The notes below the pieces were generated by a model, which searched no databases, was not told the DNA's origin, and saw nothing but the letters and a program-made list of their open reading frames with translations. Source: Tetrapyrgos nigripes (taxonomy: Eukaryota > Basidiomycota > Agaricomycetes > Agaricales > Campanellaceae). Taken from it: 64,000 nucleotides of DNA. Position numbers and translations under genes: made by a program. Below are positions 1-10,502 of this stretch, piece after piece. The stretch covers positions 62,001-126,000 of the forward strand of contig JAACJM010000149.1 of the NCBI GenBank assembly GCA_013368315.1. Reading direction: 5' to 3'. Position 1 is the stretch's first letter. Each line of letters starts with the position of its first letter.

Positions 1-2440
1 TTGTTTCAGTCAGCCTGAGCCAGTCATTAACACTATAGGTATACATATGAGCTTGTAGGAACTTGAAGTGAGTCTTCATGCAAGAGTCGTGTGGATGCCC
101 CTATGAGCCTATCCAGCAATAACTGTATTGTTTCTCATATATGGATACCTCACCTCGTACATCATGAAAATTCATACTTATTCTTTGGGATTGTCTGCCA
201 CAGATTTACAGCTACAAGTGCTTAATGATCTATGGTCTTGATCTGCATCAGTATAAGCTATAGCACATGCTTCTCCTTAGTCCCTATTCATTAGCATAGC
301 TTTGGCCTAGCCATTTTCAACTCTGTACGTAACTATAGCTTAAAACCAGCTTTCTATGGGTGATATGACCTTCTGCATAGATCCTGGAGGTGTCAGCTGA
401 TTAATCAACACTGCTATTCATTTTTACCAACCCAACTATTGTGCTTAACCCAGTTATCACTGAACAGATAGATAGATAATACATGGTGTGGTCCTCTACG
501 AAAATGCCAGGTGTAGATGTTACACAGCCCACTACAGCCTACATCTACTCCAAACACACAACCAGCAGAATCAAGCACACCAGTGTCATGACAGTAGTTC
601 TATGGCGAGTGATTGGATCAGGATCTTTCAGAGCCATTTCAGGGTTGTCAAATCCTGTTTTGATGATACACATAATATGAGAAACCTTGATACAGATGGA
701 TAGTTGGATGGAGCAACTTGGATGTTATTAATATTGCAATGGATGCAATAGTGGGGCAATTTTCATAGTGGGTTGGGTCTCTCAGTAGGATATATTGAAG
801 GTAGTGCAGGTGAGGAATGCTTCGACAATATCAAAGTGGCAGAATTGCAGATTCCATAAACAGGAGCCAGAAATGAGTGCTTATCGACTCCCAATATCTG
901 ACTTAGGTAGGTCTGTTGAACCTCGCCAAGCTAACTGAATTCAGTTGGTCAAAGGTCCAACATGGCATCACCCATTGATGGAATATGGGTCAACTTGAAG
1001 TCAACTCTGAGTGACATACAGCATCCTAGCAATGTTGGGGGTAGAGAACTTATCCACAGATTTGCTAAGTACTGCAGTTGCATTTTCCAGGGCCTCTGTG
1101 GCAATGTGTGAGTGGAGACAAGTGAAAATTTTATGCTGCATTGAACAGAAAATGATCTCAGCATAGGTGTATGGATCTGTATATGTTTTCATGAGACCTA
1201 TGATCAGAAAAGAGTTCTCATTGACATTGTCATTTCATTAGAACTAGTATAACTAGTATAGAAGTGTCAAGGTTTGTAGATGCATAGTAGCTGTAAGGGC
1301 TCTGTCCAGATATGGTAATGATCGAGTACATATACATCTGGAGGGTATAAGTACCTGCACAGTTGCTAGCACAGTCTTTAGTCTTTTTCCTCTTACCATT
1401 GCTTCACCGCTGCCTGTCTTGGTCTCTACCTCATCTTCTTTGCTATAGAACAGGTTTATTTGGAGATTTGGGCATGAAGCACTAAGAGACAGACTCACCA
1501 TCCCTCACGGCTATATTAGAGCTGTTACACGCAGTTACCCTCCTAAGAATAATCAACACCATAAATATGCACATTGTAGCAGCCTGTAATCCCCACCAGA
1601 GACCACTCATGGTGGGACCGAGGTTGGTGTCATAGTTGTGGTCTGAAGATGGCATGATGGTAGCAAAAGAAAGTAGGAGCTTTGGTCTGGAGTCAAGGTG
1701 CAGTCTGTATGATGGCTTTTGGATTGAATAAAATGCATGGGACTCAGAATTCTTTCATCCAGAGAGCTCATACATCGTTGTAGAAAAAGAGAGAATGAGA
1801 GTGCAAAGGTCTCAAACTTGAAGAGAAGTCCAGCAGTGGTAGTACAATCTCGTATGACCCTACACTCACGTTTACAGTCTGTCTACCCCACATGTCGTTT
1901 CGGGTGTGATGATCTTTCTCCTGAAGATCAGGAGAAAGGTAGGGAAGTTCAGTTGTCAGAGGGGAACTCGAAACATTCCCTTCATTCCCAATTCCAGTTT
2001 TAATTCCATTTAATTCCAGAAGCAAAGAATACACCCATCCACCTTGTAACCCGACTCTCTACTCATGCCTAACGCTCTCCTACTACCCCACACATCCTGA
2101 AAACGCATCCTTCCATCACATAATGACAAATAAACCTCCAGAGTGTATCCTGTGACAGTAGGGACAGTGTGAACAGTGGAATGAGGGTTAGAGGGTCTGT
2201 TACCTTGCGCATAGGTGTATCGTGTCTGTAAATGTGCCCTGTTCTTGCTTGTGTGAAGAGGGGAAGAAGAAGAAGAATCCTGATAGTCTGGTGATTGCAC
2301 CAAAGACATAGCACACAACGTCCCAAACGTACACATAGCCCATATCTCATTAGGCTACTGCACTAGAGGCAGAATTTGTTAGTTGTAAAATGAAGTAGAA
2401 GAGACAAAGGCAATGAATTGAAGCTGGCCCTCAAGTAAAG
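1..2440. other. Gene-free AT-rich stretch
   Basis: Only short ORFs without family resemblance or codon continuity are seen on either strand. A short GATA-type microsatellite lies near 468-480. I see no RNA gene and no convincing exon. It may be decayed repeat DNA. Confidence 0.5.
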
Positions 2441-2984
2441 AACCAGCGTGTTGACGTCCACTTCTATTGCTGACTGTCCTTTTCCCTCCCTATTCCTTGA
2501 AAAGAACAGAATAGTCGTTTGGGGAGAACTGGTGAGTGCTTCGAGTCTTTTTGGTTGTATTTTTCTTGTCTCTTCTTCTTACTACTTCTTCATCTTTGTT
2601 TCCCTTTCTTTTTGCATTCCAATTTCGGGTGTTTTGGTGTTTGGCCCAGGCCTTGGTCCTCACGTTTGGTCCATCTTTTCTTTCGTCTAAGCGTGTCCAT
2701 CCCTCTACCCAACTCACTGCCTACCAATACCCTGTCTTCGCTTTCTCATGTCATTTTCCTCTTTCTCATATCTGTATATTCTCCCTGGTATTTGTTCTCA
2801 TTTTTTTGTTTTGTTTTGTTCCCATTATGCTGTACTAAAGTGGAAAGTATTACTTCTGACTTAAAACACTGTTTCTGAACTCAAAAGGGCCTTAAGCGAG
2901 ATTCCGAATCATCAAGAGCGTGACGTGTGACACCTGAGGTTCAACACTGGCCCGAATTGAAAGGACATATGCCCCGAATTGCAA

Positions 2985-3310
2985 GTGACAGCATCACCCT
3001 GTACGGAAGATCCCGTACTGGTTAGAGTTTCAACGGAGTTCATTTGAATTAGCCCCAAATCCCTCTACGCTACAACTAATAAACGTGAGTTTGTTCATCA
3101 TCACACAGAGCTTTTGAACTTCTAAAATAATTTTGGCGCTCTGATCATTTCGTCTTGTGGGCTACCACTACGGAACTTTGGAGTTCTTGAATTTAAATAA
3201 CTCCACTCTATATCACAGACAGTGTCACCCTTGAAAGATCCTGTGCTGATTGGAGTTCCAATGGAGTTCACTTGAACTAGTCCCAAGTTAACCCATCAGA
3301 GCTTTTGTTA
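2985..3310. repeat. Imperfect direct repeat of about 100 bp
   Basis: The stretch from about 2988 (agcatcaccctgtacggaag...) recurs from about 3222 (agtgtcacccttgaaagatc...). Both copies run through a matching 'gtt..caa.ggagttca.ttgaa.tag.ccc' stretch and end at a shared 'cagagcttttg'. The copies are clearly diverged. There is no coding signal; it is probably an old local duplication or repeat remnant. Confidence 0.45.
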
Positions 3311-3967
3311 GTTCAACTTGGTATATGATATCTCTTTAGCGCTTTGTGATCATCTGGTTTGTAATGACTTCTTCTTACAGCTTCTGCCGCTTTCGAGCAC
3401 TTGGTTTTTCCGCCGTTCTCGCGACATCTGAGGCGATAGCTCCTGAGAAAATGTCTTCTTTTTTGTTCATCTTTAATGTAGAGATGCTCTTTCCACTGAT
3501 CAACAATATATATCTGCTGGCCCTCCCTCCGATCTCTGCTCAAAGTCGAGCGCTTGGGCTTGGGCATTCCGTGATTTTATTCTGCATCAGAATAGGTAGT
3601 ACGACCATCATCAGTGGTTTCTGGTTCATCTACTGATCAACAAGATTTTTGCTCCCGGTGACTTGTAGTTCTTGATAAAAGGCTGCTTGGTACTCAAAAA
3701 TATGAGCAGCCTGGTTAAACCAAGCCTGATTGGGATCACAGTTCAGTTTAATGCTGGTTGAACTGAATTCGTTAATGGTTTAACAGCCTGTCATTGCACA
3801 AGTTGTAGCGACATGATACATGATTAATCCAGTTAAACCTGGATGTACTGATAGCGGAAGGGGAAGAATGAGTCATTGAGTTAAAATGAAAACATACGGT
3901 CAATCCAAACAGGTCCAACAGCAATACAAGAGTAGAGATGAAGGCTGCACGCGAACCGTTTAACGCA

Positions 3968-4576
3968 TTAAATCAGAAAAAGAAGCAGGAGGAAATCACA
4001 CTCGCGGAGGACTGGGAGATCTTCAGGCGTTGGTATGCTGAGCTGGGAGCCAGGCACATAAACACTAGAATGTATATGTTAGAGTAATTCGCACGAGAGA
4101 ACGATTTATGAGGGTTTACTTCAGGAAAAGACAATCCTCGTTCTCAGTAAAGACTTGATCGCGTTTCTGAATACCTGAGCTACTATTTTTGAAAGGATAC
4201 CAGCCGCAGAACCAAACGGAGCCTGTGGACATTGTGCCGGTTGTGTATTGGCTATCTGTAGACCCGCTGTCGTATCAGGGGTCTGGGGAGCTTTCCACCT
4301 CGATGAACCTAAGGTGAGAATCAGAAATCATGAATGAAACTCATAAAAGAAGAAGTAACGCTTACCGGCTGTGGACTTTGCATAACGAAGACCAAGAAAT
4401 CTGATGCTGGAAGAGGTTTCATTGAAAAATCCTTGGTATTTTGCATAGCCAAGGTCAACAATAAGACGAGTATCGTTGCTTGAAGAGTTCTCGATGGATC
4501 GAGCCGAAAGACCAGCAGCTTGAGCTATGAGCAAAAGCGGAAGCCACGAGAGAAATAAGTACTTGAAGCCCTTCAT
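3968..4576 (-). pseudogene. Carboxylesterase/lipase (type-B) 5' fragment
   Basis: Exon 1 (4576-4366) starts at ATG 4576 with a secretion-signal-like MKGFKYLFLSWLPLLLIAQA, then VDLGYAKYQGFF...FLGLRYA, the usual N-terminus of fungal type-B carboxylesterases. Exon 2 (4308-4201) gives RWKAPQTP...ANTQPAQCPQAPFG. Exon 3 (4174-4120) gives the family motif TENEDCLFL. Exon 4 (from 4064) gives NVYVPGSQLSIPTPEDLPVL. Introns 4309-4365 and 4065-4119 are normal (57 and 55 nt), but exons 2 and 3 are separated by only 26 nt with GT...AG ends. After 'LPVL' the frame runs to a stop at 3968-3970. The expected oxyanion-hole HGGG and the whole catalytic domain with its Ser nucleophile are absent, so no active esterase is encoded. 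The likeliest reading is a truncated gene. Confidence 0.75.
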
Positions 4577-4736
4577 GACAGTAGCACCATACTGGGAGTG
4601 GTAGATTATTGACGAAATTCGAAAATTCAGTGCTTCAGTGTTCCGAGTCGGAGGCGTTACGAAGAAAACTGCGAGCGATAGAATTCTGAAACTGATTTGA
4701 TGTTTTAGCACGTACGTCGTTGCGCGATGCTTTCTT

Positions 4737-4941
4737 ACGAGGCCCTTTAGGGTCTCGTTCTTATAACCTGACGTTTCTGCGTGTGGCTATGCTCGATAAC
4801 TCCACCGGTCCCCGGTGCCATTTGATCACCGTAACCGGTCATCGGCCGTTGCCGCAAAGACGCGTGATCTGCAACGCTCATCATCTTTCACCCTTACTCA
4901 TCGCTGCTCACCATCCATGAACTGATTACTTGGGCCTCGTT
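4737..4941. repeat. GAGGCC-type inverted-repeat element, remnant
   Basis: One end reads ttacgaggccctttaggg and the other gggcctcgttac. These are the inverted ends of the small repeat family also seen at 9856-10142, 38026-38155, 38575-38803 and 38930-39180. It lies just upstream of the esterase fragment. A hairpin-forming gccacgcgaagtggtggc follows the right end, as in other copies. Confidence 0.45.
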
Positions 4942-4974
4942 ACTGCCACGCGAAGTGGTGGCCCACAGCTCCTT

Positions 4975-5435
4975 CATAAGAGTCTAATTATAAGTACTCC
5001 ACTGTATCTGATTGTCGGTAAATCCATGATGGTTACAGACAACCAGATATTCTGGTCTTCGTGGAGTTTAGCAGTAGATTCGATGAGAGAGAGAGACCGG
5101 TAGCTAATCATGAACACCGGGAACCCAAGCCAGCTCTGGCCACGTTTTAGTGGCAGTGTCACGCGGAATTCGAGGAAGGACTGGAGCTCGACGTTGTCAA
5201 CAGCGGGGACTAGCAAGGACCGGTGTATCTCGCTACAACAGATGCGAGAGAGACTTAGTAGGAGTCAGATAGTGAGTGCACCAAGTATCAGAGGAGAAGG
5301 ACGCTGGGAAGGGGCTGGATTCGTTTTTTATGATAATTAAAACTCGGGAGTTTTAGGAATTTACGAACGGGAAAAGCAGGGATCGATTCGACATAGCCAC
5401 ACGCGGAAATGGAGTGTAAAGAACTCACCCTCATT
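4975..5435. other. Intergenic; one unassigned minus-strand reading frame
   Basis: A minus-strand frame around 5216-4974 encodes 80 residues (DNVELQSFLEFRVTLPL...) that look more protein-like than neighbouring frames, but I recognise no family and find no clear start or flanking exons. I do not call it a gene. Confidence 0.3.
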
Positions 5436-6215
5436 TCATTCGGCCTCGTAATGGGTACTCATGATCCGCAATGACTTAGTACACAGAACCAGCAGATAAA
5501 ACCAAATGCCTACAATCAAAACGAAATCAGGAAACGTAGTATTGAAAATTGTGGCTTAAACAGTTACCAAGTTCTCTATAAAATGAAGCACCAGGTTGTC
5601 CGTAGAGCCCATAGTTTTTCAAGCTGAGACTGGGTGAATAGAGAGAGTATCACGGCATCTAGATAATGGCTCACCAGAGTACCATCCACAGAAAGCATTG
5701 GCGACAGTCATAGACACGATCACTGCGCTGGCGGTGAACAAACGCTATGAATTCAATTAGATAGAACTTGAATTCACCCCCTTCCCATATCAACAACGAC
5801 CGTCGACAGATAGCACACAAAGACAATTTTGCTTGTGCCACCAAATTAACATCTCAGAGAATGGCGTATGTCAAGAGGAATTTCAGCGACTCGTGGACCC
5901 AGCGAATCAATGTCAAAGTCAAGGGGCACAAGGGATCTAGTCCAGTTTGTAACGGCCCAGAAACTGACTCCTCCAATCACCTGAGAAGATTGGATTCGAA
6001 GGACAAAACTTAAGAGGACGAAGATGAAACGAACTGACTGGCCACATGAGTATAAAGAAGATGAGCAATTTTCTGGACGAGTTATACATCCCATAAGTTC
6101 GAATCACGAGGGTCGCTGCCACGATGGTGGTGTCAATCGCAATTGGTTGATCATTAAAGTAAATACGTACACTCAGTCACCCCAATACCAAACCCCGAGA
6201 AAGTAGTCATGGCCT
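5436..6215 (-). pseudogene. DUF6533-type multi-pass membrane protein, 5' end missing
   Basis: Exon-like segments on the minus strand read in order: FSGFGIGVTE (ending 6172); TLVIRTYGMYNSSRKLLIFFILMWP, the characteristic 'lllRtyAlY' helix pair of basidiomycete DUF6533 proteins; VIGGVSFWAVTNWTRS; KIVFVCYLSTVVVDMG; AVIVSMTVANAFCGWYS; a segment containing YRELG; and a last exon GIWFYLLVLCTKSLRIMSTH with stop at 5436-5438. Each block lines up with the plus-strand paralogue at 7036-8665. GT-AG introns of normal size can be placed for most junctions. The N-terminal exons of the family (DQE...WKKRW...) are not recognisable upstream of about 6215. It is therefore called a partial or decaying gene; a start in unrecognised upstream exons cannot be excluded. 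Molecular function of this family is unknown. Confidence 0.6.
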
Positions 6216-7035
6216 CCTCCTTTGGGAGAGCGTAAGTCCTTGAAACCCGGTGCATCAGAATTTCAGAAATATCAGAAGATCAGCGATGCGATGGCACCAC
6301 AACCTGACGAGATATATGATCATTCCAAGTTGCCCGGTAACTGAGGATCGCGGGACATCGTATATTTTTCGCGGGACATCACATGGACACAGATGGAAGG
6401 ACGGCCGATGACGGTGAAGTGCAGGGGAGCTTGGGGCATGGGAACGCGGCTTTTGCAGTGCCGGCCGCCAGACACTCGGCACGTCACTTCTTGTTTGCCT
6501 TTCTCATTGGCGGTAGGATGCAGTGGATCCAACAAGTTGAGTAGGTTGAGTAAGTCGATGGAACGTGAGAGGTATGGAGAAGGTGAGCATTGGGATGGGG
6601 ACGGGGAAGTGGAGGGGAGAGATACACTCCCCTCGACATTTTGGTTTAATTGACGTTGCAGGTTCAATCTTGGTGATGAAACAATTTGATCTAATACGAA
6701 AAAAGAACAAGAAAAAGGAGTAGGAAGGAAAGACCCTCGATCCTGAGTTCCCGGACACTTTCCATCATTCAGCATCTCAGTTCCCTGGTCATGAAATCAT
6801 TACAATTCACCTCACACAGGCTATGTCACAACAACGCCAGAGATCGTGGAGTTCACTTCGTGCTGATCTGAGGTGTAACTACGAACTCGTCGTCTATAAG
6901 TTGAGCTGGTGTTTTGGACTACGGACGAATAACCTTGTCCAAGCCAAGTCCAAACTGGATCTACTGCTCCATGAGTGCCATCAACTCTGTCCCTTCATTA
7001 ACTTCCTTCTTTCTGAACCTACAAACTGTCAAAGT
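6216..7035. other. Intergenic region between divergent DUF6533 genes
   Basis: About 0.8 kb between the minus-strand and plus-strand DUF6533 genes. It would hold both promoters. I see no clear TATA box and no further gene. Confidence 0.4.
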
Positions 7036-8665
7036 ATGTTTGGAACTTGCCCACAGACTGGCCCTCAGCCTGACATTTTTGTACCATTTACTCAGTATGT
7101 CAAAGGTCTGATATTCCGAAAATTTAATCCTGCCAGGCTATCACTAACAATTGACACATATAGCGGCCTGCCTTGCCCTTCTGGTGGGATCAGGCTTATA
7201 CTCATCAACTCTGTCTCTGACAATTATTGACTAGACTTATGACACTATCATCGCATTGGACCAAGAGGTATGATCAGGATGGATGAACACGCATTTGAAG
7301 GACTGACTGTTTGCAAATTTCCACTCGAAAGTATCAGCACATCTGGAAGAAGCGCTGGAATCTTGTCAAAATCCTTTATCTGTACAGCAGATATTGCACT
7401 TTCATCGACACTGGCATAGCGATATATGGTAAAATTTCTTACTAAGTGCGCATGCGAGTCAAGACCTTACTTGTTTCCATAACAAACAGAAATAGTTGAT
7501 TTTGGTCTTGTGCACAGGGTTAAATGTCACCAAATCATGACATTCAATTCAGGTAGGATGATTGCCAATTACCGGAAGTCGGGAATAATCAATGTTGTGT
7601 CATTCTAGTTTTTGGAGGTTTTGGGATTGCAGTAACTGAAGGTCAAAATTGGACTTCCTTTTGCTTGGAACTGATGTCTGAAGCAGCAGTACAAACAGTG
7701 CTTCTGATCATTCGTACTTATGCAATCTACAAATCTTCGAAAAAGATCCTAATTTTCTTCATTGCCTTGTGGCTTGTAATTTTTTCTCCTGATTTTGTGG
7801 CATTGGTGGCTCACTTAAAATTTCAAATAGATTGCAGGAGCAATTAACTGCTGGGCTGTGGTTAAAGGGTCTGCTAGGGTGGCCGATTTTCGTGAGTCTG
7901 CAATTTTTCATGAAATATCATGAATTCAATTGAACAATTTCGACAGATATTCCAGCTCTCCCAGATTTTTTGCCTGACAGTATGAATACTTACTTGGAAT
8001 GCTACTTGGCAAACGATGTATATATTCTTGTATGCTATATGGCGTTTCTTGTTGGCGAAACAGGTTGGTTCCAATTTGAACAATAGATATCTCAACATTA
8101 ATTCCCGCACATTTCTAGTCATCCTGCTTCTCACCCTGTTCAAGGCGTTTTCAACCTGGCGCTCTGGTGAGTCATGCACTACTTAGCGTGATCATCTGGA
8201 CTGAATAATATCAGCTAGGGAATTCAGCCTGACACACTCTGCGCTCATCACTTCTTTGTACCGAGATGGTGAGGAGTCGCCTGCCAATGACACCATGTGT
8301 AATTTTACTCACTCCAGGTATTAATAGGAATACTTTTCTACTTCGCCCTTCTGCGTAAGTACATTATGACGTCTGCGGCAGAGGTTTCGGCCTTCATTTC
8401 GATTACTAGCCTTCTCAGCTCTCAGTGTACTTGCTCTCTTCTATCTCCCAGTAAGCTACTTCTCAGTCTGTAAGATATAACTGATTCTTATCTGAGCTGC
8501 AGCCGCCGTGGCAGAGCCATTTATTCTTTACGTATGTGGCACAATCCCAATGCTTAGGAGTGGAAAATAAACTAACAGAATGCTAGACCGCTGCGGGTCA
8601 TGCATACGATTTTGACGTGTCGCCTCATCCTCCGGATCCGCCAGAATGCAGAGCATGATGAATGA
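7036..8665 (+). CDS. DUF6533-domain multi-pass membrane protein
   Basis: A many-exon gene. Exon 1 (7036-7105) ends QYVK, followed by AACLALL (7164-7183), TYDTIIALDQE (7235-7267), YQHIWKKRWNLVKILYLYSRY (7332-7428), the Cys-containing segment 7490-7552, VQTVLLIIRTYAIYKSSKK (7609-7775), AINCWAVVK (7831-7891), a long helix exon 7947-8063, VILLLTLFKAFSTW (8119-8166), a segment ending SLYRD (8215-8267), GILFYFALL (8328-8354), LSVLALFYLP (8410-8450), AVAEPFILY (8503-8531) and the tail LTCRLILRIRQ with stop 8663-8665. The motif order matches basidiomycete DUF6533 proteins of unknown function. All junctions keep frame except 8450/8503, where one base is missing for the family-like reading; so either one exon boundary is wrong or the gene has a 1-bp lesion. 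Divergent from a paralogue at 5436-6215. Confidence 0.7.
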
Positions 8666-9855
8666 GGGAGATTTGGAAAATATTTCTGCGCTGGAATTTT
8701 GCAATCCGAGTACTAGAGACCATACTACGCAAGTGTAGATCAAACGTACTTTCAGCTTGACGCGAAAGTTGGGAAAAGGGGTATATAGGTAGATAGGTAG
8801 TACTCTCATCACTTCAGAACGCAGGCACTTCGCAAGTAATACAAATCGAGGCATACACAAAGCATAAAATTATAATATACATGAGATAGTCCGATCAGAG
8901 AGGGTTGGAGTCCAGAACAGTACATGAAAAGTTCATCATTCGATCTCGTTGCCTAGCGGAGGGTACAAGAGCTGATAAGTACTCCGGGAGTCCGGGAAGC
9001 GTCCCGCGATGTAGGTCTGAGTACATCATTGTTCCCGGGACGATAGGACCTCGAGCAAGACGAGCTGGCGGTTCATAGGTCCGCTGTCGATCTGCCCAAA
9101 ATCCTACCACCGCTGAGGATACAGGCAAGTACATTAATGTTGCCGGTAGTACTACCATACGAAAACAGCTGATCTACATGGTAAGCAATTACTGGCAGTG
9201 TGCCTGTTTCCAAAATATGACCACATTTGTAAAGTCCTTTGCTCAGCTGAACGTGCTCCAGTTGTGCAGAGTGACGGCTATAGACTTGCGCGCACACTGA
9301 GGGCAGATGAAGCAATAAAGGAGCCGTCATCAGCAAAGGAAGTTCGCGGGACAATGTCCAACAGCGGTGATGGAGTACTACGAATTTATTGAGGTGTATG
9401 TACACAATCAGGCTACTACTAGGCAAAATTCAGGCTTATTCTGCACGGGCTTGGGTGATGTCTGCTCGTAAGTGAGTCGGACTGGCCTTGCAGCAGTGGA
9501 ATAGCGGAGAGGTTGGTGGGCCAATGTGCGTGGGAAAAAGTATTGTACGCGCCAAAGTAGGAGAACGGTGAGCTCGTCGTTGTCAGCGACGCCGGCAAGC
9601 AAACACCAAGTTGGTGTCCACCAAAATCGATAGGAGTGCACAAGACGAGTTCGTATACGAAGATTCAATTGGATAGAGGAAGAACTGAGCTGGATGCTGC
9701 AGTTTTACTTTGGATAACGTTCCAAGACGATGGGGGACTGGTAGCGGAATCAGGCCTGAGTGGTTGGTGTCCAGGCTAAGCGCTTTGACGCTTTCTGAAC
9801 TTTGAAGACCCCGCACCCCATACTGGGGCAAAGGGCCATCGCTTCGCGTGGCAAA
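8666..9855. other. No supported gene
   Basis: Several overlapping minus-strand ORFs (for example 8895-9158 and 9073-9426) show no family motif and no convincing splice structure. A GTCCCGGGAC palindrome occurs near 9030. Nothing else stands out. Confidence 0.4.
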
Positions 9856-10142
9856 TTACAAGGCCCTTTCACGTAGTCTAACTCAGGTTATGCAGAAGGG
9901 AGGGAGAATCGGTGGAAAGTGGGAGGGAAGAAGGGCGTTAAGCAGACCGATTTGACACGTAGCATGACGTCGTGGTTATTAACGTCAACGGTCCTTGGAT
10001 CTGGTCCAGACCGAGTCTGGACATTCCGGTTGTCGGGAAGGGTAAAGGCTGGCTGTGGCAACGAAAAGGGGTGGGAGTTTGAGGTCGTGGTAAAATTTTC
10101 GAGGTCGACATAAGTTAACTCGGCCTTTAAGAGGGCTCGTAG
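9856..10142. repeat. GAGGCC-type inverted-repeat MITE, copy 1
   Basis: The left end ttacaaggccctttcacg and right end ggcctttaagagggctcgta are imperfect inverted repeats. The internal part (catgacgtcgtgg..., ggtccagaccgagtctgg, aaaggggtgggagtttgagg, aattttcgaggtcgacataa) is repeated at 38575-38803. It lies 0.36 kb upstream of the first P450. No coding capacity. Confidence 0.6.
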
Positions 10143-10502
10143 AACGTAACGTAATGCATAATGCATGTCGCTGTCAAACCCACCCGCACGTCATACTCTG
10201 CTCTTCGTGATCATTAAAACTTATAATTTCTGAAAAATATATTGCAACTCGTACGCGTGACTCCAACGTGGCTCTTTAAGTATATTCTCGTCGACTTGAC
10301 TCAAGTGACTTGAAGTTGATACTTATCGCTATCAGGAATTTGCATACATTCCCAACCGCAACTGTATAGACGTACAGACTGACCACGGCGGAGTGGGTTA
10401 CGGTGGGAGTAGTAATCAGTGTGCTTAAGTGACGCCTGACCGTCTGACGAACCCAGCCATCACGCCGTCATCATCCTGCGTGTTCCTCATTCCTCAGGCC
10501 TC

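Noticed and set aside
3313..3567. Lys/Arg-rich minus-strand ORF (84 aa) as continuation of the esterase
   Set aside because: No HGGG, GESAG or other esterase motif and no workable splice from 3990; composition alone does not support a gene.
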